A DNA stretch of 54,569 nucleotides from an uncultured Eudoraea sp. (GCF_947258925.1 NZ_CAMYKG010000028.1:1-54569), one strand, 5' to 3'; positions 17,981-28,261 are shown, numbered from the stretch's first letter. The notes: generated by a model from the sequence alone, not told the origin. Translations and numbers: made by a program.

Positions 17981-19048
17981 CTACAAGGTATTAATATTGT
18001 TTAGATCCTCAAAGGCTTTTTTCAACCTTTCAACAAAAGTCTTTTCTCCTTCACGAAGCCAAACTCTTGGGTCGTAGTGTTTTTTATTAGGCTGGTCCTC
18101 TCCATCAGGATTTCCAATCTGAGATTGTAAATAAGCCGATTTTTCCTGGAAGTAATCACGGACACCGGCCATGAATGCATATTGTAAATCGGTATCAATA
18201 TTCATTTTTATTACCCCATACCCAATTGCTTCACGTATTTCCTCAACAGTTGATCCTGAACCACCATGGAATACAAAATCAATATGATTATGCTCAACCC
18301 CGTATTTTTTAGTCACATACTCCTGTGAATTCCTAAGAATTTTAGGAGTTAACTTAACATTACCTGGTTTATAAACGCCATGAACATTTCCAAACGCAGC
18401 TGCAATAGTGAACCTGGGGCTGATTTTGGATAGTTCTTCATATGCATAAGCTACTTCTTCTGGCTGGGTATAAAGTTTTGAATCATCAACATCAGTATTA
18501 TCCACGCCATCTTCCTCACCTCCTGTTATTCCCAGTTCAATTTCCAGGGTCATATCCATTTTGCTCATCCTTTCAAGATATCCTTTACAAATAGAAATAT
18601 TTTCTTCTATAGGTTCTTCTGATAAATCTATCATATGGGAACTAAAGAGTGATTTTCCGGTTTCTTCAAAATGCTTTTCACTGGCATCCAAAAGACCATC
18701 TATCCATGGCAATAACTTCTTTGCGCAATGATCTGTATGAAGAATAACGGTGGCCCCATAAGCTTCAGCTAGCTGGTTAACATGTTTGGCCCCGGCAACT
18801 GCACCTTGTATTGCTGCAAGCTGTCCTTCATTAGACAAACCTTTTCCTGCATTAAATTGGGCTCCCCCATTGGAAAATTGAATTATTACCGGTGAATTTA
18901 AAGCGGCCGCTGTTTCCAGTACACCGTTTATGGTATCTGAGCCTGTTACATTAACGGCTGGAAGTGCAAATCCTTTTTCCTTGGCGTATTTAAAAATTTC
19001 CTGTACTTCGCTGCCTGTTGCTACTCCTGGTTTAATTGAATGGGACAT
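17981..19048 (-). CDS. fbaA: Class II fructose-bisphosphate aldolase
   Basis: This zinc-dependent aldolase of glycolysis and gluconeogenesis is 355 residues long, the length of the class IIA (E. coli FbaA) type. Visible signatures are VILHTDHCAKKLLPWIDG with the metal histidine and catalytic Asp, EIELGITGGEEDGVDN, FVFHGGSGST, and the substrate-binding NIDTDLQYAF. It is the first gene of a probable fbaA-accD operon. A good minus-7 element lies 36 bp upstream of its start. Confidence 0.96.
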   Translation of the reverse strand: MSHSIKPGVATGSEVQEIFKYAKEKGFALPAVNVTGSDTINGVLETAAALNSPVIIQFSNGGAQFNAGKGLSNEGQLAAIQGAVAGAKHVNQLAEAYGATVILHTDHCAKKLLPWIDGLLDASEKHFEETGKSLFSSHMIDLSEEPIEENISICKGYLERMSKMDMTLEIELGITGGEEDGVDNTDVDDSKLYTQPEEVAYAYEELSKISPRFTIAAAFGNVHGVYKPGNVKLTPKILRNSQEYVTKKYGVEHNHIDFVFHGGSGSTVEEIREAIGYGVIKMNIDTDLQYAFMAGVRDYFQEKSAYLQSQIGNPDGEDQPNKKHYDPRVWLREGEKTFVERLKKAFEDLNNINTL

Positions 19049-19083
19049 AATATTTTGGTCTAGTGTTTTTAATTAAGATGTCG

Positions 19084-19091
19084 CAAATGTA
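19084..19091 (-). promoter_or_regulatory. Candidate minus-7 element for fbaA-accD
   Basis: The minus strand reads TACATTTG, an exact TAnnTTTG match 36 bp before the fbaA start, in the short gap after the tamL stop. Confidence 0.5.
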
Positions 19092-19108
19092 GTAAAATAA
19101 TTATAGGC

Positions 19109-21700
19109 TTAAAAAGGATAGTTTATACCAATCTGTACAACTGCATTTCCAAAATTATAATCCCTAAACCATCTTTTGCTGGGTATTTCTGCCGGATTAT
19201 AGGTTTTGAAACCCACATCAAGACGAAAAACGAAATAGGTAAAATCGTATCGGACACCAAATCCCGTGCCCAGGGCAATTTCTGATAAGGACTCAAAACC
19301 TTCAAAAACGGCATCCGGATTTTGCACATTATCCCAGACATTCCAAATATTACCTGCATCTGCAAAAATAGCGCCCTTAAAATTTCCGACAATAGGAAAA
19401 CGATATTCTAAGTTTAGCGCTATTTTCATATTTGCCTCATTAAAATCATTAACATTATCAGTTTTACCCGGGCCTAAAGAATAAGGAAACCAGGCTCTGT
19501 TGTCATTAGAACCACCGCCAAAATAACTTCGGACAAATGGAACACTATTAGAGTTGCCGTAGGGGACGGCAATACCGAAAAAACTTCTGAATGCAAGTAC
19601 GTTCGATCTGGACAGATCCCAATGCTTTATGTAATCAAATTCTGTTTTTATATATTGGGAAAAAGGGACGTTGAAGACTGTGCGATCTCCATTTTCGTTT
19701 TTATCAAAGGTTATGATGTTAGAAATTGCGGATAATATAATTCCGGCACTTTCGACTTTGAATTTAAAGGAATAAAAACTATTGTCATTTATATTCGTCC
19801 TGTTGTTTTTATTAAAAGTGTAATTACTTGCAAAAATTAGATTATTTTCCGTTAACCTAATTCTTCGTTCTTCAATACTGGACACATCTTCAAAATCTTC
19901 TGGGGCAGAAGGTACTTGCATATCCAAAATGGCATTCGTAAAACCGGTCGTACCATCAGGTATTAGTAGTTGTGGGCCATCAGGGCTTTCAGGCATAACA
20001 TAAAAGTCTTCCAAGGCTGGATCATTGGAATATATCTCATCTGAAGCAATATCATTTAATTGTTCATAGGTACTTTGATATACATTATAAAAACGGTCTG
20101 GGTTAAGATTATTAACAAATTGAATGTTCAATAATTCTACATTATTCTTATTTAAATTATTTGTTGACCAGTTATATCCCAATATGGTATTAAAAGTTTG
20201 TTTATTAAGTCCTATATTTCTCTGAAAACTGGTACCCACCGAAACTCTTGACTGTGGTAGTTTATAGTATGGAATTATCTTTTCCCATTTAACAAATGGA
20301 AACCATATTCGCGGGAAGGTAATTGCTACATCCGCGCCTATTTCCGAAAAGAAATCTTCCGTAGAGCTATCATCACTTAACAACCCGAAGGTTCCCCCAA
20401 CAGAAAGGCTGAGTGTCTCCGCACCCCGAAAAATATTTCGTGAAATCAAGGAAGTACTAAATCCAATTCCTATGGTCTGAATATTAGAATGTGTAATATC
20501 AAAGTCAAAAGCCCATGAAAATTTAGGCCTGGTTGCTAAAAAAATGTCTGCAGTAAGCTTCGTTTGGGTGCTATCTTCAACGAATAATATATTGGGATAC
20601 TTAAAGGTATTCAAATTGGTAATTTGTCTGTAAGTACGAAGTTTATCAATGTCTCTGTATAGGCTATCCTTTTCAAGGAAAATGGCACTCGTTAATGCCT
20701 TTGGTTTATAGCGAAGTTTATCTTTATAGTAAATGGTATAGTTATCATATTCAACAGATTTTAGGGTCGACGCATCATCATCAAAACCATAATCTGCATA
20801 AATATTGATTTTATCAAAATGATAAACTCTATATTTTGCTGTTGTGATGGCTGTATCTCCACGTTTTCTAAGATTACCAATACTTAGTTCTACATTCATT
20901 TTTTGATCATCATTGACTCTTGATGTATCCCGCAGAATATTATAAGCTATAGAGCTTTCCTGAAAATTATATACCCCGGTATTTCTAAAAAGTTTTGTAA
21001 GTCTTTCCCTTTCATTGTTAAAGTCAACCAAATCAAATTGTTTATTCGGTTGTATAAATGATTGAGCCTCATTTAGTCTGTAAATGGAATCGATGCTCGC
21101 CGAACCTATTTGTCTTGAAATAGAATCTATTATAAACGGTTTCCCCAGGGCTACCGCATAATTGATTTCGGCTCGTTGTTTTCTTTTTGTACTATCTATG
21201 GTATAAGATGTAGTATTGTTAAAGTATCCTTTACTTCCATAATAGATACTTAAGCGCTCCAATGATTTCTCTGTAATTAGACTATCTACTATCGAAGGAG
21301 GTTCACCAATTTTTTTAAGCCACTCACTATATCCTTTTACTACAAAGGATTCCCCCAATCTGTTGACTTGTTTTTGAGATAAAAAATTGGCTAGCTTTTC
21401 TTCTCTGTTTTCTTTCTTATTAAGCCATACCTGATATGATGAATCAGGATCTTTCTTAGCTAAGTTGTAGAGGTTGAGCCTCAAGGGAAAACCTAGTAAA
21501 GTGCTGTTAGGTTCCTGTAAAAGAAGATCTTTAATATCTTCGGCCTTGACTTTTTCACTGTTTACGAAGATGTTGTTTTTTGTTAATAAAAGTTCGTCAT
21601 CTTCAACCCTTTTTAGGGTATTACACGAAGTGAATGCAATTACAAACAAGAATAAACCTATTTTTGCAACACTCTTTTCGTAATTCCAAAGGGTCTTCAT
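19109..21700 (-). CDS. tamL: TamL-type outer-membrane assembly lipoprotein (Omp85 family)
   Basis: This BamA/TamA-like protein inserts outer-membrane proteins or links the inner and outer membranes. In Bacteroidota it carries a lipid anchor, hence TamL. With the start at 21700 (MKTLWNYEKS) it has 863 residues and a lipoprotein signal ending in FTSC. POTRA-like repeats fill the N-terminal half, and a 16-strand-type barrel fills the C-terminal half (SYFGGGSNDNRAWFPYSLGPG, YRFPIVGNFKGAIFADAGNIW). The final strand ends in VVQIGINYPF, as in Omp85 proteins. The upstream ATG at 21742 would overlap the divergent methyltransferase and displace the signal peptide. No tamB gene is present in the window. 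Confidence 0.88.
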   Translation of the reverse strand: MKTLWNYEKSVAKIGLFLFVIAFTSCNTLKRVEDDELLLTKNNIFVNSEKVKAEDIKDLLLQEPNSTLLGFPLRLNLYNLAKKDPDSSYQVWLNKKENREEKLANFLSQKQVNRLGESFVVKGYSEWLKKIGEPPSIVDSLITEKSLERLSIYYGSKGYFNNTTSYTIDSTKRKQRAEINYAVALGKPFIIDSISRQIGSASIDSIYRLNEAQSFIQPNKQFDLVDFNNERERLTKLFRNTGVYNFQESSIAYNILRDTSRVNDDQKMNVELSIGNLRKRGDTAITTAKYRVYHFDKINIYADYGFDDDASTLKSVEYDNYTIYYKDKLRYKPKALTSAIFLEKDSLYRDIDKLRTYRQITNLNTFKYPNILFVEDSTQTKLTADIFLATRPKFSWAFDFDITHSNIQTIGIGFSTSLISRNIFRGAETLSLSVGGTFGLLSDDSSTEDFFSEIGADVAITFPRIWFPFVKWEKIIPYYKLPQSRVSVGTSFQRNIGLNKQTFNTILGYNWSTNNLNKNNVELLNIQFVNNLNPDRFYNVYQSTYEQLNDIASDEIYSNDPALEDFYVMPESPDGPQLLIPDGTTGFTNAILDMQVPSAPEDFEDVSSIEERRIRLTENNLIFASNYTFNKNNRTNINDNSFYSFKFKVESAGIILSAISNIITFDKNENGDRTVFNVPFSQYIKTEFDYIKHWDLSRSNVLAFRSFFGIAVPYGNSNSVPFVRSYFGGGSNDNRAWFPYSLGPGKTDNVNDFNEANMKIALNLEYRFPIVGNFKGAIFADAGNIWNVWDNVQNPDAVFEGFESLSEIALGTGFGVRYDFTYFVFRLDVGFKTYNPAEIPSKRWFRDYNFGNAVVQIGINYPF

Positions 21701-21706
21701 AGAAGC

Positions 21707-21714
21707 CAAAAATA
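21707..21714 (-). promoter_or_regulatory. Candidate minus-7 element for tamL
   Basis: The minus strand reads TATTTTTG, 6 bp before the tamL ATG at 21700. If it is real, the transcript would have almost no leader. It sits in a 24-bp gap between two divergent start codons. Confidence 0.3.
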
Positions 21715-21724
21715 CATTATTTGA

Positions 21725-22465
21725 ATGGTTGTTAAAAGTCAATTAAAATTTATAAAAAGCTTATATCAAAAAAAGTACCGAATTGAAAACGGACTTTTTA
21801 TTGCAGAGGGGAAAAAGATGGTTTCTGAGCTTTTAAGGTCAAAAATCAAATCTCACAGTATCTATACAACAGATTCTGAATTCACTACTAAAAAGGAGAC
21901 TGCTATATACTATATAACGGAAAAAGACCTTCTGCGAATAAGTGCTCAAAAAAGTCCAAATAAGATGTTGGGCATTTTTGAGATTCCTTCTCCTGAAGCC
22001 ATAGACTATTCAGATTGGGTAGTTGTACTTGATGCAATTCAGGATCCCGGAAATTTAGGAACCATTATAAGGTTGTGTGACTGGTTTGGGATAGAGCATT
22101 TAATATGTTCCAGGGATACAGCAGATTGTTATAATTCTAAGGCACTGCAGTCTACAATGGGTTCCATAGCAAGGGTAAATATTGTATATGCCGATATTGC
22201 CGAAGTCCTCAAAAAAAATACAACCCCTGTTTTTGGCACATACATGAATGGTAGTTCTGTATATACGGAGAGCCTTCCGGAAAAAGGGATTTTAATATTG
22301 GGAAATGAAGGTCGTGGTATATCGGAAAAAGTGGGAAACTTAATAGCCTATGAAAACAGATTAGGAATCCCTCAGTATGGTAAGAGGGCCACAGAAAGTT
22401 TAAATGTAGCCACTGCGACGGCCATTTTTTTGAGTGAAATAAGACGACAACAGCGAACTAATTAA
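21725..22465 (+). CDS. SpoU/TrmH-family rRNA/tRNA 2'-O-methyltransferase
   Basis: This SPOUT-fold enzyme methylates ribose 2'-hydroxyls in RNA using S-adenosylmethionine. It is 246 residues long. The N-terminal substrate-binding domain contains NGLFIAEGKKMVSELL. The three SpoU motifs follow: DAIQDPGNLGTIIR, ILGNEGRGIS, and IPQYGKRATESLNVATATAI. The exact RNA target (23S rRNA or tRNA) cannot be read from the sequence. Its ATG lies only 24 bp from the divergent tamL ATG. Confidence 0.9.
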   Translation: MVVKSQLKFIKSLYQKKYRIENGLFIAEGKKMVSELLRSKIKSHSIYTTDSEFTTKKETAIYYITEKDLLRISAQKSPNKMLGIFEIPSPEAIDYSDWVVVLDAIQDPGNLGTIIRLCDWFGIEHLICSRDTADCYNSKALQSTMGSIARVNIVYADIAEVLKKNTTPVFGTYMNGSSVYTESLPEKGILILGNEGRGISEKVGNLIAYENRLGIPQYGKRATESLNVATATAIFLSEIRRQQRTN

Positions 22466-22511
22466 AAATCCATAGGTATAGATTCTGAAGGATAGGCTGT
22501 AACTTTTTGGA

Positions 22512-23210
22512 TTATTCAAAAGTAAAATTCACAAAAATACCCCTTGTTTTCATGGCATCAATATTTCCTGTCCAGGGACTATCTGGATCCATATCAGGTA
22601 TAATTTCATCACTGATTGCGAAAATACCACGTATGGAAGGGGAAAATTTAAAATATTCTGTGTAGAAATCAATACCGAATCCAATTTCCCAATTAAAGAC
22701 CGTTTTCGTCATACGAAAAGTACCACTGCTATTATCATCGAGGCTATCTTCATTACTGCCCAAATTTAAGGAAGCGGATGCTCCCCCTATAATGAAGGGT
22801 TTCCAGTTGCCCAATCTTCGGGCGCTTATTTTTAAAAGCAAAGGAAAGTTGATATAAGTAGATTTTACCTCTCTGATCGCATCACTTTCATTGGCAAAAC
22901 CTTTATAACCCAGTGTCCTGTTGGTGTAGAACAAACCAGGTTCAAAGCGAAGGTCCAAAAATTCGTTAATCCTTAATTCACCAATCAAACCAACATTAAA
23001 GCCAATAGACTTATCTACCAGGACATCATCCAGGTCGTTCTTATATTCAAATTTGAAGTCATATTGATTAAATCCAAGAAAGTACCCCCAGTTTAATAAT
23101 GCCTTATCTTCATTTTCAAGATTTAGAATTGGCTTTTCTTTGAACTGAGCATGAATTGGACAAGTGATAAACAGCACGAAACCTATCAATAAAACTAAGA
23201 TATATTTCAT
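22512..23210 (-). CDS. porT: PorT-family outer-membrane protein of the type IX secretion system
   Basis: This 232-residue protein starts with a cleavable signal peptide (ending near IHAQ) and is otherwise an eight-stranded-type small outer-membrane beta barrel. PorT is required for T9SS secretion and gliding in Bacteroidota. Recognisable stretches are GFNQYDFKF, SIGFNVGLIGELRINEFLDLRFEPGLFY and the terminal FVNFTFE. It starts 4 bp after ubiE, a pairing that I recall as conserved in flavobacteria and that supports the assignment. It links to the plug protein at 34087 and the CTERM cargo at 48996-53080. Confidence 0.85.
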   Translation of the reverse strand: MKYILVLLIGFVLFITCPIHAQFKEKPILNLENEDKALLNWGYFLGFNQYDFKFEYKNDLDDVLVDKSIGFNVGLIGELRINEFLDLRFEPGLFYTNRTLGYKGFANESDAIREVKSTYINFPLLLKISARRLGNWKPFIIGGASASLNLGSNEDSLDDNSSGTFRMTKTVFNWEIGFGIDFYTEYFKFSPSIRGIFAISDEIIPDMDPDSPWTGNIDAMKTRGIFVNFTFE

Positions 23211-23214
23211 TCTT

Positions 23215-23943
23215 CTATTTTGTAGCTATATATATAGATGCCACCCCAAATGTCTGTGGCTTGTTCTCCATAGCTATAAACCCAATTTTTCCTAAAATAT
23301 TGTTGAATGCCCGGCCATATGGAAAAACTGCAGCAGATTCTGAAAGATAGGTATATGCAGAGCGGTCTTTAGAGAAAAGTTTACCAATAAGCGGCAGGAT
23401 GTTTTTGGTATAAAACCAGTAGCCCTGTTTAAAAGGAGATTTTGTAGGTACAGAAGTCTCCAGCACTACAAAAGTTCCGGAAGGTTTTAACACACGATAG
23501 ATCTCTGACAATCCTTTTTCAAGATTTTCAAAATTTCGAACCCCAAATGCCACAGTAACGGCATCAAAACTATTGTCCTCAAAAGGAAGGTTCTCACTGT
23601 CTCCTACTATCATTTCGATAGTCTTATCTAACCCTTTGCCTGCAATCTTCTTTTTCCCTACCTCGAGCATTCCATGAGATATATCCAAACCTATAATCTG
23701 TTCTGCTCCGGTTTTTACTAAATTTATTGCTAAATCCCCTGTGCCCGTTGCGATATCCAGAATATTTGTTGGATTCTTCTTTTTTAAAATAGCAACTACC
23801 CTATTTCTCCATTTTATATCTATGCCAAATGATATCACCCTATTTAAACCGTCATAACTACCGGAAATGGCGTCAAACATTTGTGTGACTTGCTCTTTTT
23901 TTCCCAGCTTTGATGTCTTGTAGGGTTTGACTTTTTTAGACAT
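23215..23943 (-). CDS. ubiE: Demethylmenaquinone methyltransferase (UbiE/MenG)
   Basis: This enzyme methylates demethylmenaquinone to menaquinone, the last step of quinone synthesis in this group. It is 242 residues long. The SAM-binding motif I is [11 protein letters not shown], and the family signatures [37 protein letters not shown] and EFS-like ETSVPTKSP are present. Menaquinone is the electron acceptor of the Nqr complex encoded at 35484-41584. Probably cotranscribed with porT. Confidence 0.95.
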   Translation of the reverse strand: MSKKVKPYKTSKLGKKEQVTQMFDAISGSYDGLNRVISFGIDIKWRNRVVAILKKKNPTNILDIATGTGDLAINLVKTGAEQIIGLDISHGMLEVGKKKIAGKGLDKTIEMIVGDSENLPFEDNSFDAVTVAFGVRNFENLEKGLSEIYRVLKPSGTFVVLETSVPTKSPFKQGYWFYTKNILPLIGKLFSKDRSAYTYLSESAAVFPYGRAFNNILGKIGFIAMENKPQTFGVASIYIATK

Positions 23944-23959
23944 AAGTTAAATTTTCCGG

Positions 23960-23967
23960 CAAAGATA
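23960..23967 (-). promoter_or_regulatory. Candidate minus-7 element for ubiE-porT
   Basis: The minus strand reads TATCTTTG, an exact TAnnTTTG match 17 bp before the ubiE start, which implies a short leader. Confidence 0.45.
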
Positions 23968-24186
23968 GATAAAGCTGGCTTTAGAAGGGGGTCCTAAAGC
24001 AGATTATCTGAATTCATACAACGCCTGCTTTGCATGTTGAGTTGGATACCAATCAAAATAAATTTCCTTAATTTTGCCACTGCAAACTTTGCAAACTAAT
24101 TGTACATGAGCTTTATTGGCTTACATTATTTAAAAACAGCTCCTTTGCAGAACATTTGGACTCCAGATAATTTTTAAATATTAAAG

Positions 24187-25536
24187 ATGAGAATACTTAT
24201 TGCGGGGGCTGGCGAAGTAGGGTTTCATTTAGCAAAGCTATTGTCTTATGAATCCCAAAACATAACCTTGATTGATTCGAACAAGGAAAGTTTAACTTAT
24301 GCAGCCACTCATTTAGACATAAAAGTACTCAAGGGTGATGCTACTTCAATAGCTGTTTTACGAGATGCCAAAGTTGAAAGCACAGACCTCGTAATTGGGG
24401 TAACTTCTTCTGAAACAACAAATATTACACTTTGTTTATTAGCCAAACAAATGGGCTGTAAGAGAACCATTGCAAGAATTTCAAATATTGAATTCGTTGA
24501 AAACAGGGAGCAGATTAAATTTTCGGAATTAGGTATCGACGAGTTAATTTCCCCTGAAGAGCTGGCTGCTGCGGAAATTGAACTTTTATTAAATAAATCA
24601 GCTTTTTTTGACACCTATGAATTTGAGGAAGGTGCCTTAATCATGGTTGGGGTGATCTTACCCAAAGGTGCTCCATTTATAGGTAAATCGGTTAAAGATG
24701 CTGCCGGAATATTTCCGGGATTGCATTTCATGCCTATTGCGATGCAGCGGGCCGGCACTCATTATACCCTTATACCAAGGGGGGATATTATATTTAAGGT
24801 CAATGATCAGGTATATTTTGTAACCGACAAAGAAGGAGTTGATGAGCTTTATAAGCTTACGGGCAAGAAGAAGGAGGAGATAAAAAATGTCATGATTTTA
24901 GGTGGTAGTAAAGTTGGTTTTAACACTGCGAGGGCCCTTTGCGCTAAAAAGTTCAACGTTAAGCTTATTGAAAAAAACAAAGAAAAAGCGTTTGATATAG
25001 CCGATAGCCTCCCTAATGCTCTGGTAATTAATGGTGATGGAAGGAATGTGGAGCTCCTGGTAGAGGAAAGTTTGGAATCCATGGACGCATTTATTGCAGT
25101 TACCGGAAATTCGGAAACGAATATTATGTCTTGCCTTATGGCCAGATCCAAGAATATCAAAAAAACCATCGCTTTAGTTGAAAATATGGACTACTTTCAA
25201 CTATCACAATCCATTGGCGTTGATACGCTAATAAATAAAAAGTTGCTTGCAGCAAATAATATCTTTAGATATATCAGAAGGGGTGAAGTGGTTGCTCTGA
25301 CTCGATTAAATAACCTCAACGCTGAAATCCTGGAATTTGAAGTAAAAGCTACCTCCAAGGTTAACGGGCAAATTATTCGTGAAATAGAATTTCCAAGAGC
25401 GGCAATCATCGGTGGAATTGTAAGAGAAGGTAAGGGAAATATAGCACTTGGAGATTTTAGGATTCAGGAAGGGGATAGGGTAGTGGTATGTTGCCTGCCC
25501 GATTCCATTTCAAAAATTGAAAGGCTTTTTATATAA
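24187..25536 (+). CDS. trkA: Trk potassium uptake system NAD-binding protein TrkA
   Basis: This cytoplasmic peripheral subunit gates the TrkH potassium channel-like transporter. At 449 residues it has the duplicated plan of RCK_N plus TrkA_C, twice. The first NAD-binding motif is AGAGEVGFHLAKLL near residue 6, and the second is MILGGSKVGFNTARAL near residue 237. The stop overlaps the trkH start in a TAATG junction, so the two genes should be translationally coupled. Confidence 0.94.
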   Translation: MRILIAGAGEVGFHLAKLLSYESQNITLIDSNKESLTYAATHLDIKVLKGDATSIAVLRDAKVESTDLVIGVTSSETTNITLCLLAKQMGCKRTIARISNIEFVENREQIKFSELGIDELISPEELAAAEIELLLNKSAFFDTYEFEEGALIMVGVILPKGAPFIGKSVKDAAGIFPGLHFMPIAMQRAGTHYTLIPRGDIIFKVNDQVYFVTDKEGVDELYKLTGKKKEEIKNVMILGGSKVGFNTARALCAKKFNVKLIEKNKEKAFDIADSLPNALVINGDGRNVELLVEESLESMDAFIAVTGNSETNIMSCLMARSKNIKKTIALVENMDYFQLSQSIGVDTLINKKLLAANNIFRYIRRGEVVALTRLNNLNAEILEFEVKATSKVNGQIIREIEFPRAAIIGGIVREGKGNIALGDFRIQEGDRVVVCCLPDSISKIERLFI

Positions 25537-27029
25537 TGACCGGGTTAAATTATAGAATTATTATCCATTTGATGGGATCACTGTTATTATTTAATGGGGG
25601 TTTCATGCTAATTGCAGCTTTAGTAAGTGGTATATACGATGATGGCGCTACCCTTGATATTACATTAGCCGCAATATGCACTTTGTTGCTGGGTATTCTG
25701 GCTATGTTTTATACAAGAGGCCATTCAAAAGAAGTACAACGGAGAGAAGGTTATATTATAGTTACACTTGGTTGGCTGGTAATGTCACTTTCAGGCGTAA
25801 TGCCTTATATTTTTTCCGGGGCAATTCCCGGTATGACAAATGCCTTTTTTGAAACTATTTCAGGTTATACGACCACGGGGGCCTCAATTCTGGATGATAT
25901 TGAAGTGCTTCCCAAAGGAATTCTATTCTGGCGCAGTCTGACGCATTGGATTGGCGGGATGGGTATTATCGTTCTTGCAATAGCCATTCTTCCTTTATTG
26001 GGAATTGGAGGAATGCAATTATTTTCTGCCGAAGCTCCCGGGCCTAATACTGATAAACTCCATCCGAGGATTACAGATACTGCCAAAAGACTTTGGCTAA
26101 TTTATTTTGGATATACTGCGGCAGAAACGCTCCTCCTAAGTATAGCCGGAATGTCTTTTTTTGACGCCATAAATCATTCAATGGCAACCTTATCTACGGG
26201 CGGTTTTTCTACCAAAAATGCCAGTCTTGCGTATTGGAGTAACCAACCCCTTATTCAATATATTGTTATTTTCTTTATGTTCCTGGCGGGGAGCAATTTC
26301 GTCTTGAGCTATTTTGCCTTCAAAGGCAAGATTCAAAGGGTGCTAAGAGATGAAGAATTTAAATTCTACGGAATTATCATGGTTATTTTCACATTGGCTA
26401 CGGCATTAGTAGTCTATTTTATGGCCAATTTTGAAATTTCAGATTATTATCCCATGCCTTTTGGCTTAGCCGAAAGTTCTTTCAGGCACGCATTATTTCA
26501 GGTAGTTGCGGTGATTACTACGACAGGATTTGTCACGGCAGACTTCACGGCCTGGACCCCTTTTTTAACAGTTTTCTTTTTTGGGTTGATGTTTATTGGC
26601 GGTTCAGCAGGTTCCACTGCCGGTGGCATTAAAGTAATGAGACATATATTGATCATTAAAAATGGACTGTTGGAATTTAAAAGGACCTTGCATCCCAGTG
26701 CTATAATTCCTGTAAGATTTAATAATAAAACTGTAAGTGAACATATTGTGTATAACATAATTGCCTTCTTTGTTCTTTACATGTTACTGTTCATCATTGG
26801 CTCTTTGGTGCTTAGTTTTCTGGGCTTAGATTTTGTTTCTGCTATTGGTGGAGCGGCATCTTCACTAGGAAATGTTGGACCCGCCCTGGGTGATTTAAAC
26901 CCGGTGAGTAATTACAATAGTTTACCAATGATGGGAAAATGGTGGTGTAGTTTTCTTATGCTGGCAGGTAGATTGGAATTATTTACTGTGTTGATACTTT
27001 TTAATCCATATTTCTGGAAAAAGGTATGA
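25536..27029 (+). CDS. trkH: Trk potassium uptake system membrane protein TrkH
   Basis: This K+ translocating subunit is 497 residues long, with about ten to twelve hydrophobic segments. Four selectivity-filter loops are recognisable: SGYTTTGASI, LSTGGFSTKN, VITTTGFVTADF, and SSLGNVGPALG. The SAGSTAGGIK stretch precedes a later membrane segment. It forms the pathway with TrkA. Potassium uptake beside a Na+-pumping Nqr fits a marine, sodium-based cell. Confidence 0.95.
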   Translation: MTGLNYRIIIHLMGSLLLFNGGFMLIAALVSGIYDDGATLDITLAAICTLLLGILAMFYTRGHSKEVQRREGYIIVTLGWLVMSLSGVMPYIFSGAIPGMTNAFFETISGYTTTGASILDDIEVLPKGILFWRSLTHWIGGMGIIVLAIAILPLLGIGGMQLFSAEAPGPNTDKLHPRITDTAKRLWLIYFGYTAAETLLLSIAGMSFFDAINHSMATLSTGGFSTKNASLAYWSNQPLIQYIVIFFMFLAGSNFVLSYFAFKGKIQRVLRDEEFKFYGIIMVIFTLATALVVYFMANFEISDYYPMPFGLAESSFRHALFQVVAVITTTGFVTADFTAWTPFLTVFFFGLMFIGGSAGSTAGGIKVMRHILIIKNGLLEFKRTLHPSAIIPVRFNNKTVSEHIVYNIIAFFVLYMLLFIIGSLVLSFLGLDFVSAIGGAASSLGNVGPALGDLNPVSNYNSLPMMGKWWCSFLMLAGRLELFTVLILFNPYFWKKV

Positions 27030-27064
27030 TACCGCAGCAATTGAGAAGCAATAGAAAAGAAGAC

Positions 27065-28249
27065 TTAAACCACGGCTTTTATTCTTTTTACAGCTTCCCT
27101 TAATTCGTCTTCAGAGGCAGCGTAGGAAATTCGAATACAGTTAGGGTTCCCAAAGGCTTCGCCCGTTACCGTGGCCACATTGGCATTTTCCAAAAGGTAC
27201 AAAGCAAAATCAGAAGCATTTTGGATGGTTGTTCCATTCAGTGTTTTACCGAAGAAACCGGATATATCCGGAAATACATAGAAAGCTCCTTCCGGTACAT
27301 TTAAATTAAAACCATTTATTTCACCTAAAAGCTGTAATAAAATATCACGTCGTTCATGAAATTCATCAATCATGAATTGAATTTTACTAACCGGGGCATT
27401 TAAAGCTTCAATAGTGGCACGTTGTGCAATTGCGTTGGCACCGCTGGTAATTTGTCCTTGAAATTTGGTACAGGCTTTCGCAATCCATTCGGGTGCTCCA
27501 ATATAGCCTATTCTCCAGCCTGTCATTGCAAATGCTTTAGAAACACCGTTTACAGTAATGGTTCTATCATACATTCCGTTTATAGTTGCGATGCTTTCAT
27601 GCTTACTCCTGAAATTAATATGTTCATAGATTTCATCAGACACCACCAGTATACCCGGATAGTTTTTTAATACCCCTGCAAGTCCTTCTAATTCTTCTTT
27701 ACTGTAAACAGATCCACTGGGATTACAAGGCGAGCTGAACCATATCATTTTTGTTTTGGGAGTAATCGCAGCTTCTAATTGCTCAGGGGTCATTTTAAAA
27801 TCTGTTTCTATACTTGTGGGCACCTCTACGGGGACGCCTTCAGCTAGTTTAACAATATCACTATAGCTCACCCAAAATGGAGCAGGTAAAATAACCTCAT
27901 CCCCTTTATTTATAATAACCATTGCCACGTTGGCAAGTGATTGTTTTGCGCCTGTTGACACCACAATTTGGCTTAAACTATAGTCCAGATTATTATCGCG
28001 CTTAAATTTGTTGGCTATGGCCTGTTTAAGCTCGGCATACCCATCAACCGGAGAATAACTGCTATAGTTTTCATCCACAGCTCTCTTTGCCGCTTCTTTA
28101 ATAAAATCAGGAATATTGAAATCAGGTTCTCCTAAACTCAGGCCTATGATATCTTTCCCCTGAGTTCTTAATTCTCTTGCTTTTGCTGCCATAGCCAGGG
28201 TGGCCGAAGTAGACATGTTATTGATTCTATCGGATAAAAGGTTGCTCAT
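27065..28249 (-). CDS. aspC: Class I/II aminotransferase, probably aspartate aminotransferase
   Basis: This pyridoxal-phosphate enzyme is 394 residues long. The fold type I pattern is clear: substrate loop LSLGEPDFNIPDF, PLP contacts SSPCNPSGSVYSKEEL and VVSDEIYEHINF, and the Schiff-base lysine in VNGVSKAFAMTGWRIGY. The sequence belongs to the AspB-like (thermophilic Ig) subgroup that makes aspartate and can also act on other amino acids or prephenate. It follows the desaturase gene by 12 bp. Aspartate is also a cyanophycin precursor, but no direct link is shown. Confidence 0.88.
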   Translation of the reverse strand: MSNLLSDRINNMSTSATLAMAAKARELRTQGKDIIGLSLGEPDFNIPDFIKEAAKRAVDENYSSYSPVDGYAELKQAIANKFKRDNNLDYSLSQIVVSTGAKQSLANVAMVIINKGDEVILPAPFWVSYSDIVKLAEGVPVEVPTSIETDFKMTPEQLEAAITPKTKMIWFSSPCNPSGSVYSKEELEGLAGVLKNYPGILVVSDEIYEHINFRSKHESIATINGMYDRTITVNGVSKAFAMTGWRIGYIGAPEWIAKACTKFQGQITSGANAIAQRATIEALNAPVSKIQFMIDEFHERRDILLQLLGEINGFNLNVPEGAFYVFPDISGFFGKTLNGTTIQNASDFALYLLENANVATVTGEAFGNPNCIRISYAASEDELREAVKRIKAVV

Positions 28250-28261
28250 GCTAAGATAAAT

